Under the pieces are notes generated by a model, which was given only the letters and a program-made list of their open reading frames with translations, was not told the DNA's origin and made no database searches. From positions 310,001 through 374,000 of the forward strand of contig NZ_CP087710.1 in the NCBI RefSeq assembly GCF_020991065.1: a stretch of 64,000 bases of DNA, in the 5' to 3' direction. Shown piece after piece: positions 9,890-17,897 of this stretch (positions within the stretch are counted from its first letter, which is position 1; each line of letters opens with the position of its first letter). This DNA is from Nocardioides okcheonensis (GTDB taxonomy: Bacteria > Actinomycetota > Actinomycetes > Propionibacteriales > Nocardioidaceae). The position numbers and the translations under genes are program-made.

Positions 9890-10180
9890 ATGGCCACTGA
9901 CTACGACGCACCGCGCAAGTCCGAGGAAGACCAGAGCGAGGAGAGCATCGAGGAGCTCAAGGCGCGCCGCCACGACAAGAACTCGGGCAAGGTCGACGAG
10001 GACGAGACCGAGGCGGCCGAGTCCTTCGAGCTGCCCGGCGCCGACCTCTCGCACGAGGAGCTCGCGGTCGAGGTGATGCCCCGCCAGGACGACGAGTTCA
10101 CCTGCATGAGCTGCTTCCTGGTCCACCACCGCTCGCAGCTGGCGGACGAGAAGAAGCTCATCTGCCGCGACTGCGTCTGA
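9890..10180 (+). CDS. DUF4193 domain protein, small acidic zinc-ribbon-like
   Basis: 96 residues, conserved in Actinobacteria (DUF4193), function unknown. The first 60 residues are very acidic and probably disordered. The C-terminal part has CMSC (residues 74-77) and CRDC near the end, four Cys able to form a zinc ribbon. ATG 9890 has a purine-rich ribosome site (GGAGAGGGAGAG). The 234 bp upstream (9656-9889) hold no gene; I see the palindrome GAACCGGTTC at 9787-9796 but no convincing promoter. Transcription regulation or RNA polymerase binding has been suggested for such small zinc proteins in general; nothing here proves it. Confidence 0.9.
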   Translation: MATDYDAPRKSEEDQSEESIEELKARRHDKNSGKVDEDETEAAESFELPGADLSHEELAVEVMPRQDDEFTCMSCFLVHHRSQLADEKKLICRDCV

Positions 10181-10216
10181 GCAACGACCGGACCCGTTTG
10201 CGACAGCGCCCGTTCC

Positions 10217-10909
10217 TCACCGAGGACGGGCGCTGTGTCGTGCCCGGGCCGCCCGGCGCCGCTCCTCGCGACACTCGTCGAGGTGCTGCATCTCGGCGAC
10301 CAGCTGGTGGAGCGCCGGGTGGTCGTCCGGCGTGCCCAGCAGGAACCGCTCGATGCGCTTGACGTACGGCGACGTCCGGTAGCCGATCGCGGGATCCCTG
10401 GCCTCACGTGACCGCTGCGCCCACTGGTGGGCCTCGACGCTGGTCCACGTGCGCAGGTGCCGCGGCATCCACCACCCCTTGACCCGCAGGTCGGTGTGGG
10501 CCGGGAAGCGGCTCCCGCCGCGGGTGCGCGCCCCGTCGGCCCGCATCGGCGCCACCGTCTCGCCCGAGGCCTCGTCACGCACCGTGACCACCAGCCGCGC
10601 CATCCGCAGCATCCGCAGGAGCACGCACGAGCGCGGACTCGTGCGCCCGGTCTCCCATCGCGCGACGACGGACTGCGACACCCCGAGTCGCGCCGCCAGG
10701 CCCCGCTGCGAGACGTCCAGGACGCGTCGCACGCGTCGTACGAACCCGGGGATCCCTCCGTCGAACGGGCCCATCGCCCAGACCTCGCGCTCGGCCTCGG
10801 TCCAGTCCGCCATCGTCTCCCAGGGAGTCCCCGCGGAGCCCTGCGCCAGCTGATCCGTCGGCTGATCCGTCGGCTCGGCTGCCCCGCGCCCGATGTCCAC
10901 CGTGTCCAT
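10217..10909 (-). CDS. XRE-family helix-turn-helix DNA-binding protein
   Basis: 230 residues from ATG 10909, chosen because an upstream extension to 11074 would be Arg/Gly-rich and atypical. An HTH_XRE domain occupies about 60-115 (FVRRVRRVLDVSQRGLAARL, then GVSQSVVARWETGRTSPRS). The C-terminal 100 residues are rich in Trp, Arg and His (KGWWMPRHLRTW) and match no family I recognise. Just before the HTH is a short QPTDQPTDQ repeat. It is a single gene between DUF4193 and DUF4235, where mycobacteria (as I recall) have no such gene. Likely a transcription regulator; the targets are unknown. Confidence 0.8.
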   Translation of the reverse strand: MDTVDIGRGAAEPTDQPTDQLAQGSAGTPWETMADWTEAEREVWAMGPFDGGIPGFVRRVRRVLDVSQRGLAARLGVSQSVVARWETGRTSPRSCVLLRMLRMARLVVTVRDEASGETVAPMRADGARTRGGSRFPAHTDLRVKGWWMPRHLRTWTSVEAHQWAQRSREARDPAIGYRTSPYVKRIERFLLGTPDDHPALHQLVAEMQHLDECREERRRAARARHSARPR

Positions 10910-11080
10910 GCCTCGCCCCGTCCCGGTCCGTCCGCGTCCCCGGTCGGACGCGTGTCGTGCCGGCCATCCCAGTTCTCGGCCCCGACAGCGGAACCAGCGC
11001 TCTCCACAGGGGGCCTCGCCACCGGGTCCGGGGCGTGCCTGTGGACGCCCGGTGGTCCGGTGCGCTGCCGACACTGGTCC

Positions 11081-11217
11081 GTAAGTCCCTGGGCGACTCA
11101 GGGCGCAGGGGCGCCCGCGAGGGCCGCGCCGGTCTGATGAGTCTCTGGGCGACTCAGGGCGCAGCGGCGCGTGGGAGGGCAGCGCGGGACTGGTGAGTCT
11201 CTGGGCGACTCAAGGCG
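11081..11217. repeat. Three copies of a GAGTC/GACTC palindromic unit, about 55-bp period
   Basis: Within the 351-bp gene-free stretch 10910-11260. Copies of AGTCYCTGGGCGACTCA start near 11084, 11139 and 11194, each followed by a G-rich tail (AGGGCGCAGGGGCGC-like, more degenerate). The core is related to the array at 829-952 and the hairpin at 53093. It lies upstream of the XRE gene (minus strand) and just after the DUF4235 stop. I see no further gene between 10910 and 11080. Confidence 0.75.
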
Positions 11218-11260
11218 GAGGGGCGCCCGGGACACATCGCGAGGGTGGGTCGGGGGTGGG

Positions 11261-11587
11261 TCAGGACTGGGGCGCGGGCGCCTTGGCGGCGTCCTGGCCG
11301 TCCTTCTGGAGCTGCGGCGGGAGGTGGCCCGTGGACCGGGCGTAGTAGTGGGCAGCCCGGCGGGTGGCGAGCATCCGCGCGACGCCGATCAGGGTGCCGC
11401 TCACCGTGGCCCACATGACGGCCTCGGCGAGGCTGACGTCGGGGTCGGCCGGGTTGGCCGGAGGGTTCTTGCCGGTGGTGGCGCGCCAGGTGGTGTTGAG
11501 GGCCTTCTTGGCGATCGATGCTGCGCCGATCGCTGCGACGAGCGAGAACGCCGAGTAGAACTTGCTGTTCGAGTCCGTGGAGGCCAT
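11261..11587 (-). CDS. DUF4235 membrane protein
   Basis: 108 residues with two hydrophobic stretches (about 10-28 and 50-72) and conserved pieces [16 protein letters not shown] and [11 protein letters not shown], typical of the actinobacterial DUF4235 family of small membrane proteins without known function. The ATG at 11587 is six bases after TAGGGT on the minus strand (11594-11599). The first three bases of that box are the TAG stop codon of the upstream DUF3093 gene, so a leaderless transcript probably starts here. Confidence 0.87.
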   Translation of the reverse strand: MASTDSNSKFYSAFSLVAAIGAASIAKKALNTTWRATTGKNPPANPADPDVSLAEAVMWATVSGTLIGVARMLATRRAAHYYARSTGHLPPQLQKDGQDAAKAPAPQS

Positions 11588-11596
11588 GGCCCAACC

Positions 11597-12055
11597 CTAC
11601 CCAGCGTGCGGGCCGGTGCGGTTCACCCGCACGGCCGAGACCAGCCGGTCGGGGCGTCGGCAGCTGACCAGCCAGTAGGGCGTGGGGTCGGCTGGGTCGG
11701 TGACCTCGACGCGGACGCCTCGCTTGAGGTACGGCCGCAGGAGCAGGTGGGCCCGGGCGTCGGCGTCGCGGCCGGCGAGCCGGCGCATCTCGTCGGGCTC
11801 GAGGGCCGTGACCTCACCGACGTGCGCGAGGGGGATGTGGGCGCGACCGGCCCGCAGCTCGCCGTCGCCGACCGAGACGCGCGCCCTGCCGTAGGCGACG
11901 AACAGGGCGATCATCAGGGCGAGCGCGGCGAAGGTCGCGGACCACGCGACCGGGCCGGGCGTCGCGGCGAGGACAGCCAGCCAGAGCGACGCCACCAGCA
12001 TCGTCCCCTGCGCCCACCAGCGCAGCGGCACGGTGAGGCGTTCGGCGTAGTCCAC
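11597..12055 (-). CDS. DUF3093 membrane protein
   Basis: 152 residues. Two N-terminal membrane helices (about 10-50: [20 protein letters not shown] and the following segment), then a soluble beta-rich part ([43 protein letters not shown]) characteristic of DUF3093. Always found next to dut in many Actinobacteria; function unknown. Start GTG 12055 follows TAGGCT by seven bases (12063-12068, minus strand), so it is probably leaderless. Divergent from dut. Confidence 0.9.
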   Translation of the reverse strand: MDYAERLTVPLRWWAQGTMLVASLWLAVLAATPGPVAWSATFAALALMIALFVAYGRARVSVGDGELRAGRAHIPLAHVGEVTALEPDEMRRLAGRDADARAHLLLRPYLKRGVRVEVTDPADPTPYWLVSCRRPDRLVSAVRVNRTGPHAG

Positions 12056-12062
12056 GGCGCAG

Positions 12063-12074
12063 AGCCTATAGATT
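12063..12074. promoter_or_regulatory. Abutting divergent -10 boxes of DUF3093 gene and dut
   Basis: Minus-strand TAGGCT (12063-12068) and plus-strand TAGATT (12069-12074) touch each other, centred on a CTATAG palindrome. They lie seven and eight bases before the two GTG starts. Both mRNAs would be leaderless. RNA polymerase cannot melt both boxes independently, so the two genes are probably expressed in competition. Confidence 0.6.
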
Positions 12075-12082
12075 GCCTCCTC

Positions 12083-12646
12083 GTGCCCGACCACGACCCA
12101 CGCCCCACGCCCCACCCGCCCGCGGACCCCGACAACGCGGCGCCCCAGAACGCGGCGCCCCAGAACGCGGCGCCCCAGAACGCGGCGCCTGAGAACGCGG
12201 ACCTCGAGATCGCGGTGGTGCGCCTGGACCCCGACCTGCCGCTCCCGTCGTACGCCCACCCGGGCGACGCCGGCGCGGACCTCCACACGACGGTCGACCT
12301 CACCCTCGCCCCCGGCGAGCGGGCGCTCGTGCCGACCGGGCTGTCGATCGCACTCCCCGACGGCTACGTCGCCCTGATCCACCCGCGGTCGGGCCTCGCG
12401 GCGCGTCACGGCCTGTCGATCGTCAACACCCCGGGCACCGTCGATGCCGGTTATCGGGGGGAGATCAAGGTGCTGCTGGTCAACCACGACCCGGCCGAGC
12501 CGGTGACCCTGGCCCGCGGTGACCGGATCGCCCAGCTGGTGGTCCAGCGGTACGAGCGGGCCAGGTTCGTCGAGGTGGGGGTGCTGCCGGAGTCGTCCCG
12601 CGGCGCCGGGGGCTACGGTTCTACAGGTACCGGTTCGCGCCCGTGA
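12083..12646 (+). CDS. dut: dUTP diphosphatase with a repeat-bearing N-terminal extension
   Basis: Hydrolyses dUTP to dUMP and pyrophosphate, which keeps uracil out of DNA and feeds dTMP synthesis; active as a trimer. Motifs: [11 protein letters not shown] (motif 1), [21 protein letters not shown] (2-3), [11 protein letters not shown] (4) and the C-terminal [11 protein letters not shown] that closes the active site. The start GTG 12083 is leaderless. Residues 1-40 form a Pro/Asp/His-rich extension with four tandem pentapeptides (NAAPQ x3, NAAPE) before the normal fold begins at [10 protein letters not shown], so the protein (187 residues) is about 35 longer than usual. Followed by DUF3710 after 28 bases. 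Confidence 0.95.
   Translation: MPDHDPRPTPHPPADPDNAAPQNAAPQNAAPQNAAPENADLEIAVVRLDPDLPLPSYAHPGDAGADLHTTVDLTLAPGERALVPTGLSIALPDGYVALIHPRSGLAARHGLSIVNTPGTVDAGYRGEIKVLLVNHDPAEPVTLARGDRIAQLVVQRYERARFVEVGVLPESSRGAGGYGSTGTGSRP
12134..12193 (+). repeat. Coding 15-bp tandem repeat (x4) in dut
   Basis: Four copies of AACGCGGCGCCCCAG at 12134, 12149, 12164 and 12179. The first three look identical and the last has two changes. They encode NAAPQ three times and NAAPE once (residues 18-37). The 15-bp period preserves frame, so copy number can vary by slippage without inactivating the enzyme. Confidence 0.9.
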
Positions 12647-12674
12647 GCCGGAACGAGCACGAAGGAGTTCTGAC

Positions 12675-13340
12675 GTGAGGTTGCGCCGCAAGGCCGAACA
12701 GACCGCCACGACGGGGGACGGCGCCGCGACGGACGCGGCGGCGACGGACGCCTCCGCCGACGCGCCCGGGGCCGGTGCCTCCGCGACGCCGCGGACCGAC
12801 GGTCCCTTCGACCTGTCCGACGTGGAGGGCGACGGCACCGAGCGTGCCGACCTCGGCTCGGTGCTGGTCCCGGCGATCGCGGACCGCGAGCTGCGCCTGC
12901 AGGTCGACGAGGCCTCCGGCGAGGTGCGTGCCGTGATGCTCGCCGGCCAGGACGGCGCCTGCGAGTTCCAGGCGTTCGCCGCCCCGCGCAACGGTGACCT
13001 GTGGTCGACCGTGCGCCCGCAGATCGCCGAGGACATCGTGCGTCGCGGCGGCGCCGTCGAGGAGCGCGAGGGCCGCTGGGGCACCGAGCTGGTGTGCCGG
13101 CTCCCCGTGCAGCGACCCGACGGCACGGCGGCGACCCAGCCGTCGCGGATCGTCGGCATCAACGGCGCGCGGTGGATGCTGCGCGCCTCGTTCCTCGGCC
13201 GGCCCGCGATCGAGCCGGACGCCGTCCCCGAGTGGGAGGACGCGCTGGCGCAGGTCGTCGTGCGCCGCGGCGAGCAGGCCATGCCCGTCGGCGAGCCGCT
13301 GCCGGTGAAGCTGCCCGACGACGCCCGACGGGTGAGGTGA
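12675..13340 (+). CDS. DUF3710 domain-containing protein
   Basis: 221 residues from GTG 12675, with a clear AAGGAG ribosome site. The first 55 residues are low-complexity (TDAAATDASADAPGAGASATP), then a conserved core (GPFDLSDVEGDG..ERADLGSVLVP, IVGINGARWMLRASFLGRPA) typical of DUF3710, a family found beside dut and the OB-fold protein across Actinobacteria. Function unknown. Likely cotranscribed with dut upstream and, three bases on, the OB-fold gene. Confidence 0.9.
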   Translation: MRLRRKAEQTATTGDGAATDAAATDASADAPGAGASATPRTDGPFDLSDVEGDGTERADLGSVLVPAIADRELRLQVDEASGEVRAVMLAGQDGACEFQAFAAPRNGDLWSTVRPQIAEDIVRRGGAVEEREGRWGTELVCRLPVQRPDGTAATQPSRIVGINGARWMLRASFLGRPAIEPDAVPEWEDALAQVVVRRGEQAMPVGEPLPVKLPDDARRVR

Positions 13341-13343
13341 GCC

Positions 13344-13703
13344 GTGCCCAAGAGCCGGGTCCGCCAGGCCCTGTCCCGGTGGGCCGACAGCCAGGACCAG
13401 CACCAGCGTGACCTGCGCCAGACCCACACCAGCCAGGACGCGGTGGCGATCGCCGACGCGCCCGAGCGCGAGCACGTCGTGGTCAACGGCGTCTTCCGGA
13501 CCGTGACGCTGCGCCCGCGCGGCGGGGTCCCGGCGCTCGAGGCCGAGCTCGACGACGGCTCCGGCACGATCACGCTCGTGTGGCTGGGCCGCCGGCGCAT
13601 CTCCGGCGTCGAGCCGGGGCGCTCGGTCACCGTCGCCGGCTGCATCGGCCGCCAGGGTGGGGTCCCGATCATGTTCAACCCGCGTTACGAGCTGCGCCCG
13701 TGA
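13344..13703 (+). CDS. OB-fold nucleic acid-binding domain protein
   Basis: 119 residues. The core VVVNGVFRTVTLRPRGGVPALEAEL..SGTITLVWLGRRRISGVEPGRSVTVAG fits a single tRNA_anti-type OB-fold. Such proteins bind single-stranded nucleic acid; a RecG-like wedge domain is the nearest structural relative. Start GTG 13344, three bases after the DUF3710 stop, and the stop overlaps the DUF3159 start (GTGA). Conserved position in the dut-DUF3710-OB-DUF3159 block. No direct evidence for the ligand. Confidence 0.85.
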   Translation: MPKSRVRQALSRWADSQDQHQRDLRQTHTSQDAVAIADAPEREHVVVNGVFRTVTLRPRGGVPALEAELDDGSGTITLVWLGRRRISGVEPGRSVTVAGCIGRQGGVPIMFNPRYELRP

Positions 13704-14446
13704 CCGCTCCGGACGACGACCGGCCCACCAGCCCGGACACCGCCGCGCGGCCGGTGGGGGCGTCGACGGTCGAGGAGGTGGTGCGCGGGCAGCTCGCCAA
13801 GGCGCTCGGCGGTCGACGTGGCATGGCGGAGGCGGCCGTGCCCACCCTCTTGTTCACCGTCACCTGGTTGACCCGGCGCGACCTCGACACCGCCCTCGTC
13901 GTGAGCATCGGGGCGGCGCTCGTGCTGCTCGCGATCCGGCTGGTCCAGCGCTCGACGGTGCAGTTCGTGGTCAACGCGCTGTTCGGCATCGCCATCGGCT
14001 GGTACTTCGTCCACCGCTCGGCCGCGTCCGGCGGGTCGGCGGAGGACCAGGCGCTGGCCTACTTCCTGCCGGGCATCCTCTACAACGGCGGGTACGCCGT
14101 GGTGCTGGCGCTGACCTGCCTCATCGGCTGGCCGCTGGTCGGCTTCATGGTCGGCAGCATCACCGGCGACGCGACGGCCTGGCACGACGACCGCCAGGTC
14201 GTGCGGCTCTGCAGCCGCCTCACGTGGCTGCTCGTGCTGCCGTGCGCGCTCCGCGTCGCCGTCCAGGCGCCGATCTGGCTCGCCGGCTCGTCGGGGTCGC
14301 TCGACGCGGACGCGGCGGTGGCCGCGCTGGGCGTGCTGAAGATCGTGCTCGGCTGGCCGCTCCAGCTGGCCGCGCTCGGCACCATGGTCTGGCTGCTCTC
14401 GCGCAACCGCACCCCGGTGGCGTCAGCCGAGGCCGCGACCGGGTGA
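13700..14446 (+). CDS. DUF3159 multi-spanning membrane protein
   Basis: 248 residues from GTG 13700 (overlaps the previous stop by 4 bp). After a 35-residue hydrophilic N-terminus containing TVEEVVRGQLAKALGGRRG there are about six hydrophobic helices, with polar spacers WYFVHRSAASGGSAEDQALAYFLP and DATAWHDDRQV. This matches DUF3159, an actinobacterial membrane family. Its constant position next to the TrkA genes suggests a link to ion homeostasis, but the function is unknown. The last 24 bp overlap the convergent trkA gene, an unusually long overlap. Confidence 0.88.
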   Translation: MTAPDDDRPTSPDTAARPVGASTVEEVVRGQLAKALGGRRGMAEAAVPTLLFTVTWLTRRDLDTALVVSIGAALVLLAIRLVQRSTVQFVVNALFGIAIGWYFVHRSAASGGSAEDQALAYFLPGILYNGGYAVVLALTCLIGWPLVGFMVGSITGDATAWHDDRQVVRLCSRLTWLLVLPCALRVAVQAPIWLAGSSGSLDADAAVAALGVLKIVLGWPLQLAALGTMVWLLSRNRTPVASAEAATG

Positions 14447-15094
14447 GAGCAGCTGCTCGAGCTCGCCCTCGACCTCGGCCGGGACGACGAACAGCAGCTC
14501 GTCGCCCGCCTCGAGCGGCTGCTCGGCGTCGGGCGTGTAGACCTGGCCGTCGCGCAGGATGGTCACCAGCGCGCAGTTGTCGGGGAACGGCACCAGCCCG
14601 CTGGGCGTGCCGACGTAGGGGGAGTCGGCGGCGAGCGTGAGCTCGACGAGGTTGGCGTTGCCCTGCCGGAAGGTGAACAGCCGCACGAGGTCACCGACCG
14701 AGACGGCCTCCTCGACCAGCGCGGACATGATGCGCGGGGTCGAGACGTTGACGTCGACGCCCCAGGCCTCGGTGAAGAGCCACTCGTTGTTGGGGTGGTT
14801 GACCCGACCGACCGTGCGCGGCACGCCGAACTCGGTCTTGGCCAGCAGCGAGGTGACCAGGTTGGCCTTGTCGTCGCCGGTGGCGGCGATCACCACCTCG
14901 CACGTCCCCAGCTGCGCCTCGGCCAGCGAGGACAGCTCGCAGGAGTCGGCGAGCAGCCACTCCGCGTTGGGCACCCGCTCGGGGCGGATGGAGGAGGGGT
15001 TCTTGTCGATGAGCAGGACCTGGTGGCCGTTCTCGATCAGCTCGCGGGCGATCGATCGGCCCACGGCCCCGGCTCCGGCGATGGCGACGCGCAT
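14423..15094 (-). CDS. TrkA-family K+ uptake regulatory protein (second of pair)
   Basis: 223 residues. RCK N domain (1-120) with the Rossmann motif GAGAVGRSIARELIENGHQVLLIDK, and an acidic D at the end of beta-2, so NAD(H) binding is expected. The C-terminal TrkA_C domain (about 140-215) ends EAGDELLFVVPAEVEGEL. These cytosolic proteins gate K+ channels or transporters in response to nucleotides. It lies 30 bases after the first TrkA gene, with a ribosome site AGGAG. The pair corresponds to CeoB/CeoC of mycobacteria. Confidence 0.93.
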   Translation of the reverse strand: MRVAIAGAGAVGRSIARELIENGHQVLLIDKNPSSIRPERVPNAEWLLADSCELSSLAEAQLGTCEVVIAATGDDKANLVTSLLAKTEFGVPRTVGRVNHPNNEWLFTEAWGVDVNVSTPRIMSALVEEAVSVGDLVRLFTFRQGNANLVELTLAADSPYVGTPSGLVPFPDNCALVTILRDGQVYTPDAEQPLEAGDELLFVVPAEVEGELEQLLSPGRGLG

Positions 15095-15124
15095 GTGTGC
15101 AGTGCTCCTGGTCTCGGGGGCGGG

Positions 15125-15787
15125 TCAGTCGTCTTCGGGGCCGGACTCGAGCACGGCGTAGGCGTGGGCGGCGTGCTCCTCGCGGATCACGAGGTGCAGC
15201 ATGTCGCCCTCCTGCAGGACGCTCTCGCGGGTCGGGAGCATGCCCTCGCCGAGGCGGTCGATCCAGGCGATCCGGCTGCGCGACTGCATCTGGAACTCGA
15301 CGGTGCGGCTGCCGATCCAGGCCTCCGGGACCGGGACGTGGTCGACCCGGATGGTGCCGGACGGGTCGCGGAAGTCGGGCTCGGCGCCGGCCGGCAGCAG
15401 CCGGCGCAGGACCTGGTCGGCCGTCCACTTCACGGTGGCGACCGTGGTGATGCCGAGTCGCTGGTAGACCTCGGCGCGCCCGGGGTCGTAGATGCGCGCG
15501 ACGACCTGCTGGAGGCCGAAGGTCTCCCGCGCCACCCGGGCCGCGATGATGTTGGAGTTGTCACCGCTGGACACCGCGGCGAACGCGTCGGCGCGCCGGA
15601 TGCCGGCCTTCTCCAGCACCTGCTGGTCGAAGCCGTAGCCGGTGATCTTGTCCCCGTTGAACTCGGGACCGAGGCGGCGGAAGGCGTCCGGCTCGCTGTC
15701 GATGATCGACACGGTGTGGTTGCGGTCCTCGAGGCTGCGGGCGAGCGTCGATCCGACGCGGCCACAACCCATGATCACGACGTGCAC
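15125..15787 (-). CDS. TrkA-family K+ uptake regulatory protein (first of pair)
   Basis: 220 residues: RCK N domain VIMGCGRVGSTLARSLEDRNHTV with IIDSEPDAFRRL, and a C-terminal TrkA_C domain (QEGDMLHLVIREE). It differs from the downstream paralogue mainly in the linker and ligand loop (GDNSNIIAARVARETF). Start GTG 15787 follows TACGGT (15794-15799, minus strand) by six bases, so leaderless. Divergent from the K+ permease at 15843, which is its probable partner. Confidence 0.92.
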   Translation of the reverse strand: MHVVIMGCGRVGSTLARSLEDRNHTVSIIDSEPDAFRRLGPEFNGDKITGYGFDQQVLEKAGIRRADAFAAVSSGDNSNIIAARVARETFGLQQVVARIYDPGRAEVYQRLGITTVATVKWTADQVLRRLLPAGAEPDFRDPSGTIRVDHVPVPEAWIGSRTVEFQMQSRSRIAWIDRLGEGMLPTRESVLQEGDMLHLVIREEHAAHAYAVLESGPEDD

Positions 15788-15842
15788 CCGTGAACCGTAT
15801 CCCAGCAAGGTTTCTGCCGCGCCCGGGTCTAGGCTCGCGCCC
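15788..15842. promoter_or_regulatory. Divergent promoters, TrkA pair / KimA-like permease
   Basis: Minus-strand TACGGT (15794-15799) lies six bases before the GTG of the TrkA gene. Plus-strand TAGGCT (15830-15835) lies seven bases before the permease GTG. The 55 bp have no room for a long leader, which rules out a c-di-AMP (ydaO) riboswitch often found before kimA homologues. Confidence 0.55.
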
Positions 15843-17897
15843 GTGAGTGTCGGCGACGTTTCCAAGCGGATCCTGCTGGGCCGCAAGCTGCGCAGCAGCC
15901 AGCTGGGCGAGACCCTGCTGCCCAAGCGCATCGCGCTGCCCGTCTTCGCGAGCGACGCGCTGTCGTCGGTGGCGTACGCCCCGGACGAGGTGTTCATCAT
16001 GCTGGCCGTGGCCGGGGCCTCGACCTACGTGTGGTCCTGGAAGATCGGCATCGCCGTCGCGCTGGTGATGCTCACCGTGGTCGCGAGCTATCGCCAGACC
16101 GTCCACGCCTACCCGTCCGGCGGCGGCGACTACGAGGTCGCGACGGTCAACCTCGGCCGCAACGCCGGCGTCACCGTCGCGAGCGCGCTGCTCGTCGACT
16201 ACGTCCTCACCGTCGCGGTGTCGATCTCGTCGGCCGCGCAGTACGCCGCCGGCGCGATCCCGCTGCTGATCGGCCACGAGGCGACGGTCGGCGTGGTCGC
16301 CGTCGCCCTGCTGACCGCGATGAACCTGCGCGGCGTCCGCGAGTCCGGCACGTTCTTCGCCGTCCCGACCTACCTCTTCATGGTCGCCATCCTCGGCATG
16401 TGCGCCTACGGCCTGCTGCGGCTGCTCGCCGGCGACCTGCCGCAGGCCGAGAGCGCCGGGCTCACCATCGAGCCGCAGGAGGGCTGGGAGGGCCCGCTGA
16501 GCCAGGTGGCGCTGCTGTTCCTGCTGGCGCGCGCCTTCTCCTCCGGCTGTGCCGCGCTGACCGGCGTCGAGGCGATCAGCAACGGCGTGCCGGCCTTCCG
16601 CAAGCCGAAGAGCCGCAACGCCGCCACCACCCTGCTCCTGCTCGGGATGATCGCGATCTCGATGATGATGAGCGTCATCGTGCTGGCCAAGCAGATGGCG
16701 ATCCGCTACGTCGACCCGCACGAGCTCGAGCGGCTGCGCACGTCCACGGGCGGCCCGGTCCCGGACTCCTACGACCAGCACCCGGTCATCGCCCAGATCG
16801 CGGCGGGGGTCTTCGACCACTTCCCGCCGGGCTTCTACTTCGTGATCACCGTCACCGGCATCATCCTGGTGCTCGCGGCCAACACGGCGTTCAACGGCTT
16901 CCCGGTGCTCGGGTCGATCCTGGCCCAGGACGGACTCGCGCCGCGCTCGCTCGGCTCGCGCGGCGACCGGCTGGCCTACAGCAACGGCATCGTGTTCCTG
17001 GCCGCGATGTCGATCCTGCTGATCTGGGTCTTCGACGCCGAGACCACCAAGCTGATCCAGCTCTACATCGTCGGCGTCTTCGTGTCCTTCAACCTCAGCC
17101 AGCTCGGCATGATCCGCCACTGGACGCGCCACCTGCGCACCGAGACCGACCCGGCGGCCCGGCGACGGATGATGCGCTCGCGGGCGATCAACACGTTCGG
17201 CCTCGGCATGACCGCCGTCGTCCTGGTGATCGTGCTGATCACCAAGTTCCTCGCCGGCGCGTGGATCACGATCCTCGCGATGGGCTTCTTCTTCCTGCTG
17301 ATGAAGGCGATCGGGCGTCACTACGCGCAGGTCGAGCTCGAGCTCGCCGCCGACGAGCAGGACAAGGTGATGCCGACGCGGGTCCACGCGATCGTGCTCG
17401 CCTCCAAGCTCCACAAGCCGACGCTGCGGGCGCTGGCGTTCGCCCGGGCGACCCGGCCCAACGTGCTCGAGGCGATCTACGTCAGCATCGACGCCAAGGC
17501 CACCCACCGGCTGCTCGAGGAGTGGGACGAGCGGCACCTCGACATCCCGCTCAAGGTGCTCCACTCGCCCTACCGCGAGGTGGTGCGGCCGATCGTCGAG
17601 TACACCCAGGAGATCCGTCGCGCGTCGCCGCGGGGCGTGGTCGCCGTCTACATCCCCGAGTACGTCGTCGGGCGCTGGTGGGAGCAGCTGCTGCACAACC
17701 AGACGGCGCTGCGGCTCAAGGGCCGGCTGCTCTTCACGCCCGGCGTCATGGTGATCTCGGTGCCCTACCAGCTGCGCTCGTCGCTGGCCGCCCAGGAGCG
17801 CGAGGAGCGCGACGAGGTCCGCGTGCACGCCGGAGACCTGCGCCGCGGACGGGTGTTCTCGCGCGGGGACTCCACCCGCCGGATCGACGACCTGTGA
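15843..17897 (+). CDS. APC-family permease, KimA-like potassium importer
   Basis: 684 residues. The first 470 form about 12 membrane helices, opening with LPKRIALPVFASDALSSVAYAPDEV, a signature of the KimA/YdaO subgroup of APC permeases. The last 210 form a cytosolic domain (HYAQVELELAADEQDKVMPTRVHAIVLASKLHKPTLRALAFA) resembling the nucleotide-binding-like domain of KimA. KimA is a high-affinity H+/K+ symporter inhibited by c-di-AMP. K+ transport is supported by two adjacent TrkA genes; amino-acid transport is the alternative. GTG 15843 is leaderless. It overlaps the RNA methyltransferase by 4 bp. Confidence 0.88.
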   Translation: MSVGDVSKRILLGRKLRSSQLGETLLPKRIALPVFASDALSSVAYAPDEVFIMLAVAGASTYVWSWKIGIAVALVMLTVVASYRQTVHAYPSGGGDYEVATVNLGRNAGVTVASALLVDYVLTVAVSISSAAQYAAGAIPLLIGHEATVGVVAVALLTAMNLRGVRESGTFFAVPTYLFMVAILGMCAYGLLRLLAGDLPQAESAGLTIEPQEGWEGPLSQVALLFLLARAFSSGCAALTGVEAISNGVPAFRKPKSRNAATTLLLLGMIAISMMMSVIVLAKQMAIRYVDPHELERLRTSTGGPVPDSYDQHPVIAQIAAGVFDHFPPGFYFVITVTGIILVLAANTAFNGFPVLGSILAQDGLAPRSLGSRGDRLAYSNGIVFLAAMSILLIWVFDAETTKLIQLYIVGVFVSFNLSQLGMIRHWTRHLRTETDPAARRRMMRSRAINTFGLGMTAVVLVIVLITKFLAGAWITILAMGFFFLLMKAIGRHYAQVELELAADEQDKVMPTRVHAIVLASKLHKPTLRALAFARATRPNVLEAIYVSIDAKATHRLLEEWDERHLDIPLKVLHSPYREVVRPIVEYTQEIRRASPRGVVAVYIPEYVVGRWWEQLLHNQTALRLKGRLLFTPGVMVISVPYQLRSSLAAQEREERDEVRVHAGDLRRGRVFSRGDSTRRIDDL

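Noticed and set aside
10910..11080. Extension of the XRE protein to the ATG at 11074
   Set aside because: The added 55 residues are Arg/Gly-rich and read like non-coding DNA; the internal ATG 10909 gives a normal N-terminus.
15788..15842. c-di-AMP (ydaO/yuaA) riboswitch upstream of the KimA-like permease
   Set aside because: Only 55 bp between divergent starts and a -10 box seven bases before the GTG; no room for the aptamer.
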